Positions 53,051-64,000 are shown, counted from the stretch's first letter. The stretch is 64,000 nt of DNA from Colius striatus (GCF_028858725.1 NC_084774.1:8406001-8470000), one strand, 5' to 3'. Numbers and translations are program-made. The notes: a model not told the origin generated them from the sequence alone.

Positions 53051-54469
53051 CTCTCGCTGTCTCTCGTTCTCTCCCGCTACAGATCGTGGACCTGGACGTG
53101 AAGCGGAATCGGAACCGCGAGGCGCTGCGGGCGCTGCACAAGGACCCGGAGCCCGACGGTGAGGCCCGAGCCCGGCCCCCGGCGGCTGCGTCCCGCTGCC
53201 AGAACGGCTTCACTGACACAGCCTCTGCCTTTCCCTCCTGCCCCCCCCAGGCAAGGCCATGGTCTGCTTCGGGAACATGTTCGTCGAGCTCCCAAAAGTG
53301 CGCACCAAGGAGATGCTGCAGAAGGGTGAGGCAGCCCCCGGGCTCAGCCCCTGAATGGCACTCGCTGAAATACCCGGGGTTCTGCCCAGCCCCGGGCTCA
53401 AAGTGCCCAAACCTCAGGGCAGACCCTGGCCCTCACCAGCACCCAGCTGCTCCAGGCAGGGCCCTGGGAGGCACGAGCTGGGGCTGAGCCCCCACGGGCA
53501 GGTGGGACCCTGAGGTGGGTGGGAAGTGTCCTCTCCCGCCCCCTCCCCCGGCCTGGGCTTCCACACCCAGCATCCCACCCCAGAGCCTTCAGCCTCAACC
53601 CCAGAGCCCACAGCCCTCCTCACTCCTGTGCCACTTGCCTCAGACCAGGAACAACTGGATGAGGAGATAAACAACCTGCGGAAGGAGCTGCGTGTGAAGG
53701 TCAACCGCCTCTTGGAAGCTCAGGGTAAACACTCTGCTCTGGAACCTCCTGGCTCTCTGGGAGGAGACAGTGTGTGCCAGGAGGGTTCAGACAATCACAG
53801 AATTGGTTTGGTTGGAAAAACCCTTGCAGCTCCTGGAGTGCACCCATTGCCCAGCCCAGCACTGACCCACAGCCCTCAGCACCTCAGCCCCATGGCTTTG
53901 GGATCCCTCCAGGGCTGGGCACTCCCCCAGCTCCCTGGGCAGCCTGGCACAGGGGCTGACACCCCTCTCAGGGAAACACTTCTGCCTCAGCTCCAACCTC
54001 AACCTCCCCTGGAGCAACTTGAGCCCCTTTCCCCCTGTCCTGTCATTACTGGAAAGGGAAGAGTTGAGCTCCTCACTACACCCCCTACCTCCCCTTAGCC
54101 TCCTCCAGGCTAAATAGCCCCAGCTCCCTCAGCTGTTCCTTATGACTTGTTCTCCACACCCTTCCCCAGGGTTCAGAAGCTCCTGCAGCTGGGTTCCTGC
54201 TGCCTTTGCAGCTCCTTCCTGGCTCCAGCAGCATCCTGTGGCAGAGCATGCTAAACAGACTCCCCTGTCACACCAGAGTGACCCCACAGCAGCTTCCAGG
54301 GCTCTCCCTGCAGCCCTTCTAGGGTTTTGCATGTTCTTCTTTCTTACTTTGTAGCAGAATCCTGATTTTCCTCTGTGTTCTCTCAGGTAAAGCTCAGCTG
54401 AAGGGTTTTAACTTGAACCCCATGACTGCTGAGGAGATGAAGCTCATCAATCGCATCCTGGAGGGCTGA
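52919..54469 (+). CDS. PDRG1: PDRG1, prefoldin-like p53 and DNA-damage regulated protein 1
   Basis: Small beta-prefoldin-like protein; in mammals it is a subunit of the R2TP/PAQosome prefoldin-like module that assists assembly of RNA polymerases and PIKKs. Five exons: 52919-53002, 53083-53158, 53251-53325, 53644-53724 and 54387-54469. Introns 1 and 2 are only 80 and 92 bases. Total 399 nt, or 132 residues (human 133). The protein is two coiled-coil helices (VLRYLAEVEELAEDVLAAR and DEEINNLRKELRVKVNRLL) flanking a beta hairpin with MVCFGNMFVELP, and ends AQLKGFNLNPMTAEEMKLIN and RILEG. A CR1 fragment sits in intron 4. ATTAAA at 54669-54674 probably ends the transcript. Confidence 0.96.
53795..54175 (-). 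mobile_element. CR1 LINE 3' fragment in PDRG1 intron 4
   Basis: The plus strand reads as a complemented CR1 tail, starting CACAGAATTGGTTTGGTTGG and continuing through CCTCCAGGCTAAATAGCCCC. The 3' end is near 53796. It is 5'-truncated and non-coding, antisense to PDRG1. Confidence 0.88.
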
Positions 54470-54668
54470 TGCAGCTGTGTCACTCCTGGAGCCTTCAGGA
54501 TGTGCAGGAGAACATTGGTGTGCACAGAGCCCACCTGGGCTGAGGCCCTGGGAAGCTTCTGGCTCCTCAGCTACAGAGCTGCAGTGCACTTGGATCACAA
54601 ACCCTTTGCTGCTCCTCGCTGCAGCACCAGGGCACAGGCTGGGACATGGCTGGGGTGGAAGTGGGGTC

Positions 54669-54674
54669 ATTAAA
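54669..54674 (+). terminator. Candidate poly(A) signal ATTAAA of PDRG1
   Basis: First good signal, 200 bases after the PDRG1 stop. Confidence 0.6.
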
Positions 54675-54699
54675 ACCAGAGCACTGGGACATTCCTAAC

Positions 54700-57600
54700 G
54701 CTGTGTGTTGGGTCTTTATTGGAGTGCTGCTGCAGTTTGGCCTCTGAGCTGATTCACTGTCCTGTTAGGAACAGGAGTAGGAGGCTTTGGGAATCCTCAG
54801 AGTGCCCAGCCCACAGCAGAGGAGTTCTGAGTGCCTGTGGAGTTAAAACAAAGCTCCACAATTGAGGCATGTCAGGAATCTCCTTGAAGATGCATAGGGA
54901 GGGACAGGGGGAGGCAGCATCCTTTTAGTCTTGCTGAGAAAACATGTTCTGCTGTTAAGTTGGAAGGCAAGAGACCAGAGAAAGGCCTTCAAAGCAAGAT
55001 GAAGGGATAAAATGCAGATGGGCTTAAAAAGCATCCTGAGGGGGGCTGAGCAGGGACAGTCACTGAGCAAAAGGACAAGTGATTTAACCAGTAATGGCTC
55101 CTACAAAGGTTTTAACACTCCTTGTCTTCCATACTGCCCTGAGTCTGAGCCTGCTCCCCCAGCACAACTTGCTAAGGTCACTGTTGGAGCTTTCTGTGCT
55201 CCAGCTGTCCATTCCCCCAGTCCTGGCACTGTCCCCCCCCCATCCTCCTGACACACCCCTTAGATATTGGTCAGTGTTGCTGAGGTGCCCCTGAGCTCAG
55301 CCTTCCCCAGGCTGAACAGCCCCAGGGCTGCAGCCTTTCCTCCTCACACACATGTTCCATCCCCTCAGCTTCTTGGTGTCCCTACCCTGGCCTCTCTCCA
55401 GCAGTTCCCTGTCTCTGCTGAGCTGGGGATCCCAGCACTGGATCCAGGACTCCAGATGAGGCCTCAGCAGGGCAGAGTAGAAGGGGTGAGAACCTCCCTT
55501 GACCTGCTGCCCACACACTCGTTGGCTCCTTGCCCACGAGGGCACGTTGCTGCTCATGGTCAATTTATTATCACCCAGCACTCCCAGGTGCCTCTCCCAG
55601 AGCTGCTCTCCAGCAGGTCACCCCCAGCCTGTCCTGGCACAGGGGGCTGTTCCTCCCCAGATGCAGGACTCTGCACTTGCCTCTGACTCTTGCCCACTGT
55701 CCATCCTGCCAGGGCAGCAATGCCTACTCCAGCCTCCCCAGTGCTGCTTTCTCCACTTCCACAGCTGCTCCTAATCATGCCAAGTTCCCACAACTGCCCC
55801 ATTCCAAGCTCCCCCAAACTGGTGTGATTTAAAGCTAAAAAGCCAAGTACCCCTGCTCCATGGCAGATCTACAGCACTGTAGCTGACAACCACAAGAGGC
55901 ACAGTCAAACCCTCTGTGAGTTTTCACACAGGTTAAAAATAACCTGAACTGTCTCACGTGTGGCTTTTCCAGAAGACAGCATCTCCCTCGTCCAGCCTGT
56001 CCTTGCTCAGGTGCTTCAGGCCTGTGTTTGATGCTGTGGGCTGACAGGGAAGAAGCTCTGCACAGGCTGCCACAGTGGCAGCTCCAGGGAAGTGCCCAGT
56101 GAGCACTCACCATGGGGGCTGCAGGGTGGGCTTTGCAGCAAAGCTGCCATGTGAGGAACTCTACTGGGACTCAAGGCTTGGAAAGCAAGGCTGTGAAGGA
56201 CACCATTGCCCCTACACTCAGGTGCTTGTTTTCAGCAGGGCTTCTGCAGCCACTTTTGGGAAGCATTTGCCCCTTTTAGTCTCTGTCAGGGCTGCTGTTC
56301 TCTGTCAGCTCAGAGCCTCCAACACTCTTCTTCCCTGTCAGCCTACAGCATCACACACAGGCACTGAAGCACCTGAGCAGTGACAATTCTCTGTGCACAG
56401 CAATAAACTCCCAGACAACCAGAGACAAAGCTGAAAGCAGTGGCCATCCCTCTACCATTAACATCTGAGGTCAGCACAGTGGTGAAAATCCCCAAGTGCT
56501 GCAAGACAAGCTGCTGGGAACAGAGTGCCCCAGAAGCTGTAAGTGTGGGAGGCACGAAGCAGAAGGGCCTCTGAAAGAGAGCTCTTGTGAAAGGCCCAGC
56601 TCTGACAGGGACTCTGTGCCCTTCACAGCCCTGTGCTGCTTTGTTTCCCCACTCTGAAGCAGCAGCATTTGTGCTTACACTGCTCTGTTGCAGGAAAGGC
56701 ACCATTTAATCACTATAAATGTTGGAGGATTGTGATCAGTTGCCAAGAAAGACGTGGAACCACACCATCCATTCCAAACCTTTTAATAAAACCCCTTAGA
56801 AGGCAATAAACATCTTTTCCTGCCTGCCCTCCCTGGCCACAACACGAAGTGCATCTCTGAGAAGACAGCACTCAAGCCTACAGCCTTCCTGGCTATTGGC
56901 AGTGGGGGAAGACAAAGCACTTGCTTCCAGAAGCCACCTGGGGAGATCTGACAGCAGTAAATGAGAGGCACAGGCAGAGTGTCCAACGGTTCATCTGAGA
57001 AAAGACTGTCCCCAAAACCATTGCCCAGCCCCTGGGCAAGAGAAAGTGTGAAGCAATAGGAAATCCAACCCTAAATCTCTTTCCCATGCACTGAGCCAAA
57101 GAACATTCTGAGCTTATTGCAAAGTTTCTATTCCTGTTCTCAGTCGTACTAAAGCAAAAACAACATCCCTCAGCTTCCAGAAAGAGAGGAGTGAAACCCA
57201 AAGTCTGGCTGCAGCAAACGCTGAGGGGAACTGACAGAATGAGCATTAACCCTTTATAGTGGTGGGATGTGGATGTCTCTGGGGGTGATACCAAGCCCAG
57301 CATCTCCCAGGAGAGCCCCACAGCAGCTGAGCACTGTGGTTTCCATTCCCACCCATTTCCTGACCAGCTCGAGCTACTCCAGCTCTGTAAGTACAGGCTG
57401 CCTGGGCAGTGACTTGGTCTGAGAGCTGAACAGAGCAGATTGTGCAAGTCAGAGCTATCCAGGACCACAGCTGAGCTGCAGCTACTGCCTCACTTGATGT
57501 AAAACTGTCCCCAGTGGCACCCTGTGGGATACTGGATGGAAGCTGCCAGGACACAGGGCTGTAACAGGTACAGCAGCTGCCACCCCTTGTTAGAGAGAGG

Positions 57601-59210
57601 AGTGAAATAAACCCGGAGAAGACACTTTGTAGGGAGCACTGTCAACATCAATCACATCCAGGGGAAGTTTCCTTACCCACAGTACTGCTCACACTTGGCA
57701 TGATTAAGGCTGAAAGAACAATCATCCTATTTGCTTGTCATTTCTGAAGTGCCACTTGCTGTTTCTGTTTCTCTCAGCTCCTGCAATGACAAGGGGGTTG
57801 TGCTTTCGGGTTCCTGCTGTTCCAATACCTGTGCTGTGTTTGCAGCACATGCACTGCTGAGACCTTCAGCTGAGCTTTGGTGACACAGTTTTCACTCAGT
57901 GACAAAACCTGTATGAAAAAAATAACAATCTAGAGTCAAACTAAAGGTTGTTTCTTGTTGCTGTTTTGTTTTAAATACCAGCTTCTGAGGAGGCTTTTTC
58001 TCCCTTATCTCAGCCTGTTCTCCCTTTGAGCTGGGCTCTGCCTTTTTGCCACTGTACCTCAGACATGGGCTGTCTGTGACTTCTGAGGTCAGCCACAAAC
58101 TATTCCATGGAAGTTGTTGGTGTAATCTCAGTGATCATGAGCTCTTCTTGCATCCTTGTTATTTATCATTGAGACTGTGGGCATCAAATCAGCTTAATGT
58201 AAGGTTTTTAGTTGCCAATTAACACGTTCCCTTTTGGTAGAGTTGGATAATCACTAACTGTTCTCCTCCTGGCTGCAATTCAGATATTAGTTTGCATAAT
58301 TACCTCCCATTCACTTCTCACAAATGTATGCCCTTAGCTGGGCCTGATGGGCAGAGGGGGGGAATCCTCCTGTCCCAGCCTCCTCCCAAGGGGATTGCTG
58401 GATCCCAGGTCTCACAGATGGGTGTAGTTTTAATTACTCACCCCAGCAGGATACTCCTGGTGTTAAGTGGCTGGAATCAGTTGGCAGCAGCACAGCATTT
58501 GGGTGTCATGTTGTACTGTCGTAGTTTTCAAAGGAAACACACTTTTCCCTCGGTTCCCAGAACACTGGTTGCAGTGGAAGTTGCTGCCTTCAGCACAGCT
58601 CCAAGTAGCTACAGGTTTGGGGAGACAAATGTGATTCAGAGAACGAGGTTACCCTTCAGGTCTCTAACTGCAGAGCAGAGAGAAGCTAATGCCCAACAAA
58701 CCCACCTCAATTTGTGCTCCAAGTTGCTCCTGGAATGTTTTCACATTCTCAGAGGGAAGTTGTTCAGTAGGTTGTCTGCACTTACAGCAGTTCATGTCTA
58801 ACACAGTGGGATTTTCCTCCCTCTGGGGGCCACCTCAGAATGCTGCTTAGCCAGAAACCCAGTTAGACTTCTGCTCTGCACACCCAGCCACCTTCTTGCA
58901 CACCTGCAGCCAAACTGAAAGATTTCAGAGCATGAACTTGGCCATGACCCCCAGAACAACTTGTTCCTCCACACAAGACCTCTGTACTTTATATCTCCAC
59001 CACTAAGTTAACTTTGGGTCTACAAATAGAACAACCTGTCTTTTGCCTGCTGAAGTAAATTGTTAGGCAAGAAGTGTTTTGGTAGTACAAGTTGATCAGG
59101 AAAGCAGCCAAGAGCACTGCTGCTCCCAGCCCCCTTGCTCTGCCCAGCTCTTCCTGGGGATGTCCTGTGTGTTTTCCTCTCCCTCTGCAGAAGGAAGGCA
59201 TTCCTTCATC
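54700..59210. other. Intergenic region once occupied by the TTLL9 3' exons
   Basis: By synteny the rest of TTLL9 should lie here on the minus strand. I searched for its ATP-grasp motifs and found none. It contains a CR1 fragment (55283-55700) and AT-richer single-copy DNA, with no other gene recognised. Confidence 0.5.
55283..55700 (-). mobile_element. CR1 LINE fragment
   Basis: Complemented CR1 sequence upstream of the tail proper: CTTCCCCAGGCTGAACAGCC, then CCAGATGAGGCCTCAGCAGG, CTCATGGTCAATTTATTATC and CCCAGATGCAGGACTCTGCA. Non-coding and truncated. Limits approximate. Confidence 0.88.
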
Positions 59211-59234
59211 CCTGTCTCACTTTCCTTGGGACAG

Positions 59235-59434
59235 CACATACTCACTGCTTTCATAATCCAAGCAATGCCAGGATTCTTGTGAAATTCTTCCACAAATAAA
59301 TGTAACTTCCACAAACAACTCTGGAGGCATTTTGATGGTCCTCAGAATAAAGGCACATTTTGTTGCCTCAGCTTCTCCTTCTGACTGCTTCTGAAACCTC
59401 TTCAGATTCTTCACTCAGCACTTCTGCTGATCAG
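59235..59434 (-). pseudogene. TTLL9: TTLL9 relic exon (tubulin tyrosine ligase-like 9)
   Basis: TTLL9 is a tubulin-modifying TTL-family ligase of cilia and flagella; its conserved site is between PDRG1 and DUSP15, on this strand. The minus strand reads VKNLKRFQKQSEGEAEATKC then KMPPE, and in another frame LHLFVEEFHKNPGIAWIMKA, against human [35 protein letters not shown]. Two defects are seen: TGC TGA where the family has Tyr-Met just before VKNLKRF, and a frameshift between KMPPE and LHLF, next to a partial duplication of TTGTTTGTGGAAG. A good donor GTGAGT still follows MKA. About three residues are also missing after QSEGEA. No other exon was found. Confidence 0.85.
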
Positions 59435-59689
59435 CTGGGTAGAAAGAGAAATAGAAGGTTCAGTGCCACAAATGCTCCCTCAGTCTGACTCACTTTAATT
59501 ACCCTGGAGAAGCTGCTGGGGATCAGCCACCAAGAGGAGAACAAAGAATGAACACGGATACCACTGAGAACGGATTTTCTTTGTGGAGGAGAAGGCTGGA
59601 TTTCAATGTTCTGTGTGTCTGCACGGACACGGGGAGCTGCAACAGAGCAGCTCTTACAACCCGTGTTCTACCATTTGTAGCACAGCCCC

Positions 59690-60250
59690 CGCGTAGCTCC
59701 GTCCTGTCCCAGCCGGCCCCGGGCAGGCTCAGCCCCGCTCCCGCAGCAGCCCATCCCCGCTCCCACCCCCGGCTCTGGCACCCCGTTACAAGCCCCGCTC
59801 TGTGCCCGGCTGCCGAGTGCGGGGCCGCGTCCCGCTCCGCCGCGGCGGGAGCGATGCCCGGGTATACCCAGGAGTAGCCTCCCGGGCTCTGAGAGCTCGA
59901 CCTGTAGCAAGTAGCGCTGCGCACGGGAACAAACGAGTGTCCCCGCTCGGGAGACCCCAGCGCAAAGCAGCGGCCCCGGGACAGTGGAAGGCAAAAACTC
60001 CCTTTGCCGGGCGCTGCTCCGGGCCGAACCCCCCCAGCCCAGGGCTGCTGACACCACCTCCCACCGCGAGCATCGACCGGGACCGGGACTGAGCCTGCGC
60101 CCGTCTCCGTGGCAACTGGTGCGCTGGGCAGCAGGGGGCGGTCGCGGGACCAGAACACCGGGACTGCCCCTCCCTCCACCGAGCTGATCCCCCCCGAGCT
60201 GCCCATCACCCCCCGTCTCCCCCTCGAGCCTCGCTGTAACCCCCCCTCCC
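59690..60250. promoter_or_regulatory. CpG-rich segment with a perfect RFX X-box; possible orphan TTLL9 promoter
   Basis: GC- and CpG-rich block without a recognisable exon, at the 5' side of the TTLL9 relic. At 60103-60116 is GTCTCCGTGGCAAC, a full match to the X-box RYYNYY-N2-RRNRAC bound by RFX factors at ciliary genes. TTLL9 is a ciliary gene, so this may be its surviving promoter. It could instead serve DUSP15 or an unknown transcript. Confidence 0.45.
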
Positions 60251-60904
60251 GTCCCAGGCGTTCGTCCCCACCATGTCCCGGTGTCTCCCAGTTCCACTCT
60301 GTCCCCTCAGTCCTGGCCTGGGGGCTCCCAAACCCCCACACCCCATATTCCACTGTCCCCTCTCATCCTGCCATGTCCCCTTACCCTGTGTCCCTAAGCC
60401 CCTACCTCATGTCCCCCTGCCCTGCACCCACAAGTTCCAGCCCCATACAGGGCTGCAGCGTGTCAGGGCAGGGGGAGTCCCTGACCCCTGGCTCTGCCAT
60501 TGCCCCACTGCCAGGATGGGGGCTGGCACTTTCCCAGTCCCAATGAGCCCAGTGGTGGCCCAGCATGGCACCCAGCTAGGGCCAGTGGCAGAGACAGACA
60601 GCAAACTGATCTAAAAACTTCTAAAATCTGGCCCAGGTCATTGCAGGGGAGCAGTGACCCCTTACCTGCAGGACCTTTGCGCTTGGCTCATGAGACCCAC
60701 TGGCACTGCCCAACCCCTCTGCCCTTGCAAAGACCCTGGGAGACTCGTGTAGACCCCCTTGAGCATGGCAGGGCCACTGCATCACCTACCTGCAGGTGGG
60801 CACTGCTTTCTGTCCACAGGCAGAGCTGGGGTCTCACACACCTTGTAATGGGTGCAGGCAAGGCTGGGCATGTCACAAGCAGGGGTAGCAGGGTACTTAC
60901 TGGC

Positions 60905-61512
60905 ATAGTACAGGCAGAGGTGGACATGGAACAGGCAGAGGTGGGCACAGAGAGGTTAGGGGTGGCATTGTGCAGGCAGGGGCGGGCATGGAGCAGGCAG
61001 GGGTGGCATTCTGCAGACAGGGGTGGGAATGGAGCAGGCAGGGGTGGCATGGAGCGGGCAGAAGTGGCATTGTGCAGGCAGAAGTGGCATTGTGCAGGCA
61101 GGGGTGGGAATGGAGGAGGCAGGGGTGGTATGGTCCATGCAGAGGTGGCATGGAGCGGGCAGAGGTGGCATTGTGCAGGCAGGGGTGGGAATGGAGCAGG
61201 CAGGGGTGGCATGGAGCAGGCAGGGGTGGCATGGAGCGGGCAGAGGTGGCATTGTGCAGGCAGGGGTGGGAATGGAGCAGGCAGGGGTGGTATGGTCCAT
61301 GCAGAGATGGCATGGAGCAGGCAGAGGTGGCATTGTGCAGGCAGGGGTGGCATGGAGCGGGCAGAGGTGGCAATTGTGCAGGCAGGGGTGGCATGGAGCG
61401 GGCAGAGGTGGCATTGTGCAGGCAGGGGTGGCATGGAGCGGGCAGGGGTGGCATGGAGCGGGCAGGGGTGGCATGGAGCGGGCAGAGGTGGCATTGTGCA
61501 GGCAGGGGCGGG
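60905..61512 (+). repeat. Minisatellite upstream of DUSP15, unit about 20-21 bp
   Basis: About 30 tandem copies of units such as GGCAGGGGTGGCATGGAGCG, GGCAGAGGTGGCATTGTGCA and GGCAGGGGTGGGAATGGAGC. Unit types recur in the same order about 160 bases apart, so there is higher-order structure. Several frames on both strands stay open through it; none is a gene. Confidence 0.97.
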
Positions 61513-61539
61513 TATGCTTCCGGGCGCTTCAGTGCGTGG

Positions 61540-62240
61540 CCGCACAGACCTTCCTTGATGGCGCAGGACAAAGGTTTTGTTCTTCTCCGCACACTGCAGC
61601 GTTGTGCGGCCGCGGCGGGCAGCGGCGACAGGCAGCAGCCAGCGCGGCCCCCGCACTCCCGCGCCACGGCGCAAAGGGGGAGTTTCTCCTCCTTTGTCTG
61701 CTCCCGGCGCCAGCAGCAGCCGGTGCGCAGCGGCACTGGGGCGGCCCGGGAACGGCCTCGCCAGGAGCCGCGCAGGACGGCGCCCGAGGTCCGCTCTGCC
61801 CCTGCACGGCCGCGGCCGGCCCGGGCCAGCCGAGCTCTTCATGACGGAAACCCGACCGGCGAGAGTCCGGAGCGGGGCCGGCGGCCGTGCCTGGGGACGG
61901 CGAGGACGGCAGCATTGGGGACAAGGACACCCGCGTCCCGTCCCGCCCGCGGCGGCCGCTGCCGGCCATGGGCAACGGCATGAGCCAGGTAACGGGGAGC
62001 TGCGGGGCGGCTGCCGGCCGGGGCGGCTCGGCCGGGCGCTGCGGCTGGGACACGCTTGCCCGGCGGCTCCCTCAGCCCTGCCGAGCCGCGTTTCAGCTGC
62101 CAGGGCTCGGCCGTCGCCAGCCCGTTTACCTGCTGGGACAGCCAAAGCAGAGGAGAAGCGGGCAGGACGCTGCGCCAGCCGCGGCTCCTCCCGACGGCGG
62201 CCCCGGGGCGTGTGGAGGGCAGGGGTGGTAGCGAGCACCT
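61540..62240 (+). promoter_or_regulatory. CpG-island promoter of DUSP15
   Basis: CpG-dense stretch surrounding the DUSP15 first coding exon, starting just after the minisatellite. Confidence 0.6.
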
Positions 62241-63620
62241 CGGAGGGAGGGGGGAACCTTGCCCAACGCCTTTAAAGCCAAGGGACCGGCTCCCGAGCAC
62301 ACGCCGGGAGCCCTGTGCAGCCCCAAGCCCCGTGGTCCTGCACCCCTGCTCGGCAGAGCCCGGCTTTGTGAGAGTCCCTGGCCACTATTTTATGGTTGTT
62401 TGAGCTCCTCCCTGTCACAGCTGACCAAATACATCTTCCTGCAAGAATCTCCGGGTCCTAAGCTTTAAACACCCGCCGGTAACTGCTCGTTACCCGGGGA
62501 AGTGCCCAGTGCTGCAGGCGGGGTTTTCTCCAGCGAGGAGCGGGTCAGAAGAATGCTGGGCACGGGAACGTGCCGTTATTTGTGGCTCAGCATTCTGCCC
62601 TTGGGAGCTGCCCTTCCTAACTGCTGCTCTGCTGCTCGCTCCTCTCAGTGCTGCAGCTGCAAGTTAAAGGTGCCCTGTCGATAGAAAATTGATCTAAAAT
62701 CTTAGGAAGCATAAAATAACCCCATTTTTTAAGCTGTTCAATCAAGAAAAACATTTCCAAACGTGGGCTGAGCTGGGGATGAGCTCAGTTGTGTTGGTGG
62801 AAATCACCTCCCCCTACCCAGGTCCTGGGCACTGAAGGTTGCAGCTGGGAGAAGCTGAGGGGAACAGGCTGGATATTGGGGTGAACAGCCCAGGGATCCT
62901 CCCTGCCCAGGCAGAGGGAAAGGGAAAATGCCTCTGGGTAAGAGGTTGTGAGGTGTCCTGCTTCCACATCTGCAGTGCTATTAACTGAGGCATTGTCAAG
63001 TCATTATCTTCTCGTGATGAGAAGTGGAATTTCACAAGGAAAATAAGATGAAGACACAGTGTCCAGAGCAATCTGCTCCTGGGCACTTAGAAAAAGGCTC
63101 CCTGCAGCACAGAGCCAGGGGAGCAGAGCCTGGGGCCTGGAGAGGGATCATCACACTCCCCTTGGGCTTCTCTGAGCCTGTTGCTTCCTGGTCCCTCAGG
63201 CAGCAGGACTTGAGCAGGTCACGGGTGTAGTGTGAGGCTGCACGGAGGCGTGTGCAGCTCGCTGAGCTCAGAACAGAAGCCCCAACAAAGACTTGATTGA
63301 TAATAAGCAAGAGGAGCAATAAAAAAGCTGTGGCTGAGTCCCAGCACCCGTGAGGGTGCAGCACTGTGTGGCTGCCCAGGTTGGTGTGCCAGGGCAGCCC
63401 CAGAAGCACACAGCTTTAGCTGCATGGGCACTGCTCCTGCCCTGGAGCTGGTGCTCAGAATGATGCATCATTCTGATGCTCAGAATGGCAGAACCTGGGG
63501 CTTTCTGGCCTGTGGGGGGCTGGGCACAGCGGGTACCGTGGCACAAGGTCACTGCTCATGCTGCCACTTCTCCTTGTGTCCCACAGATCCTGCCTGGCCT
63601 CTACCTCGGGAACTTCATCG
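61968..63620 (+). CDS. DUSP15: DUSP15 (VHY), myristoylated dual-specificity phosphatase, first two coding exons only
   Basis: Membrane-anchored dual-specificity phosphatase, linked in mammals to oligodendrocyte differentiation. Exon 61968-61988 codes MGNGMSQ, with Gly2 and the MGNGM context for N-myristoylation. Exon 63587-63620 codes ILPGLYLGNFI, the conserved opening of the DSP fold. Both have good splice sites. The rest, including the HCxxGxxR active site, lies to the right of the window. The paralogue DUSP22 starts MGNGMNKILPGLYIGNF; position next to PDRG1 and the TTLL9 relic, and YLGNFI, favour DUSP15. Confidence 0.88.
62240..63586 (+). other. DUSP15 intron 1 (remainder)
   Basis: No other exon, RNA gene or repeat recognised. 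After 63620 the window ends inside DUSP15 intron 2, also without a recognised feature. Confidence 0.5.
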
Positions 63621-64000
63621 GTAAGCAGAGCCCCAGCACTTACAGAGACCTCTCCAGCCTGTGAACTGGGCTCATTTGAGCCCATGCCTGCCTGCAAATG
63701 CTGCCCAATGCCCTCCAGCCCCCACCATGTGCTCAGTTGGCAGCAGTGAGAGGGGAGGCACCAGGGGAAATGCGGGGCAGAAACCCACTGCCTTCACTTC
63801 TGGTTCCTTATTTAACAGCTGCCCTGAGCCCCAGGGACACGGGGGAGGAAGGGGCTGAGGGGGGCCATGGCCTTGCCAGGAAAGGTCCCAGCACTGCCCA
63901 GCACCTTGGAGTGTGCTGAGGGGCTGCAGCTTGCTGGGAGCAGAGGGACAAGGGCTCATCATGGGTGTTCCTTTGGGGCCTTGGCCCGATGCCACCTGAG

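Noticed and set aside
57892-58098. Minus-strand frame with SSKGEQAEIREKKPPQ, faintly like the TTLL9 N terminus
   Set aside because: It lies on the 3' side of the TTLL9 relic exon, the wrong order for an N-terminal exon, and the likeness is weak and low-complexity.
59848-59862. Palindrome GGGTATACCC
   Set aside because: A 10-bp palindrome is expected by chance in a window of this size and has no supporting context.
60500-62238. Large overlapping open frames on both strands (up to 516 codons) upstream of DUSP15
   Set aside because: They are produced by a stop-free 20-bp minisatellite and a CpG island, with repetitive His/Pro/Cys or Gly/Trp translations.
61968-63620. Identification of the phosphatase as DUSP22
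   Set aside because: The first exon is similar, but YLGNFI and the neighbours PDRG1 and TTLL9 point to DUSP15.

Overview
This window is vertebrate nuclear DNA, almost certainly from a bird. It has compact, GC-rich, intron-bearing genes with CpG-island promoters and short 3' ends of CR1 retroposons. Its gene order matches, as one inverted block, the human 20q11.21 neighbourhood POFUT1-PLAGL2-TM9SF4-HCK-CCM2L-XKR7-PDRG1-TTLL9-DUSP15. I recalled that order from knowledge and did not look it up. No bacterial, plasmid, phage or CRISPR feature is present, and I recognised no retrovirus-like element. The species cannot be fixed from the sequence.

Layout, left to right. 309-3003 (-): POFUT1 exons 6 to 1, with the last exon beyond the left edge. 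3.0-3.2 kb: CpG-island promoter shared head to head with PLAGL2 (+), whose coding exons lie at 6038-8261 and whose long 3' UTR ends near 10.87 kb. 14773-27474 (-): a complete 18-exon TM9SF4. 28915-32374 (-): a decayed HCK. 34304-37956 (-): a complete 10-exon CCM2L. 41506-48234 (-): three-exon XKR7, with a long 3' UTR to about 38.8 kb. 52919-54469 (+): five-exon PDRG1. 59.2-59.4 kb (-): one broken exon of TTLL9. 61968 onward (+): the first two coding exons of DUSP15, which runs off the right edge. I followed splice junctions base by base for the intact genes; reading frames close and lengths match the families.

The most interesting content is gene loss inside a conserved block. HCK, the myeloid Src-family kinase, keeps five kinase-region exons and a linker exon. 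Two of these exons are each 2 nt short, in the P-loop and just after DFG. The last exon has lost its AG acceptor, and no SH3 exon or complete SH2 exon is visible. TTLL9, a ciliary tubulin glycylase/glutamylase-family gene, is reduced to one recognisable exon with a stop and a frameshift. A nearby CpG-rich segment still carries a perfect RFX X-box, which fits an orphaned ciliary promoter. XKR7 shows the opposite, a gain of structure: the end of exon 1 and its splice donor are tandemly repeated three times, all in the same phase, so alternative donors would add 33 or 63 residues.

The genes do not form one pathway. POFUT1 (Notch O-fucosylation), PLAGL2 (zinc-finger transcription factor), TM9SF4 (endosomal/Golgi nonaspanin), CCM2L (endothelial CCM signalling), XKR7 (XK-related membrane protein), PDRG1 (prefoldin-like) and DUSP15 (myristoylated phosphatase) are neighbours by ancient synteny.
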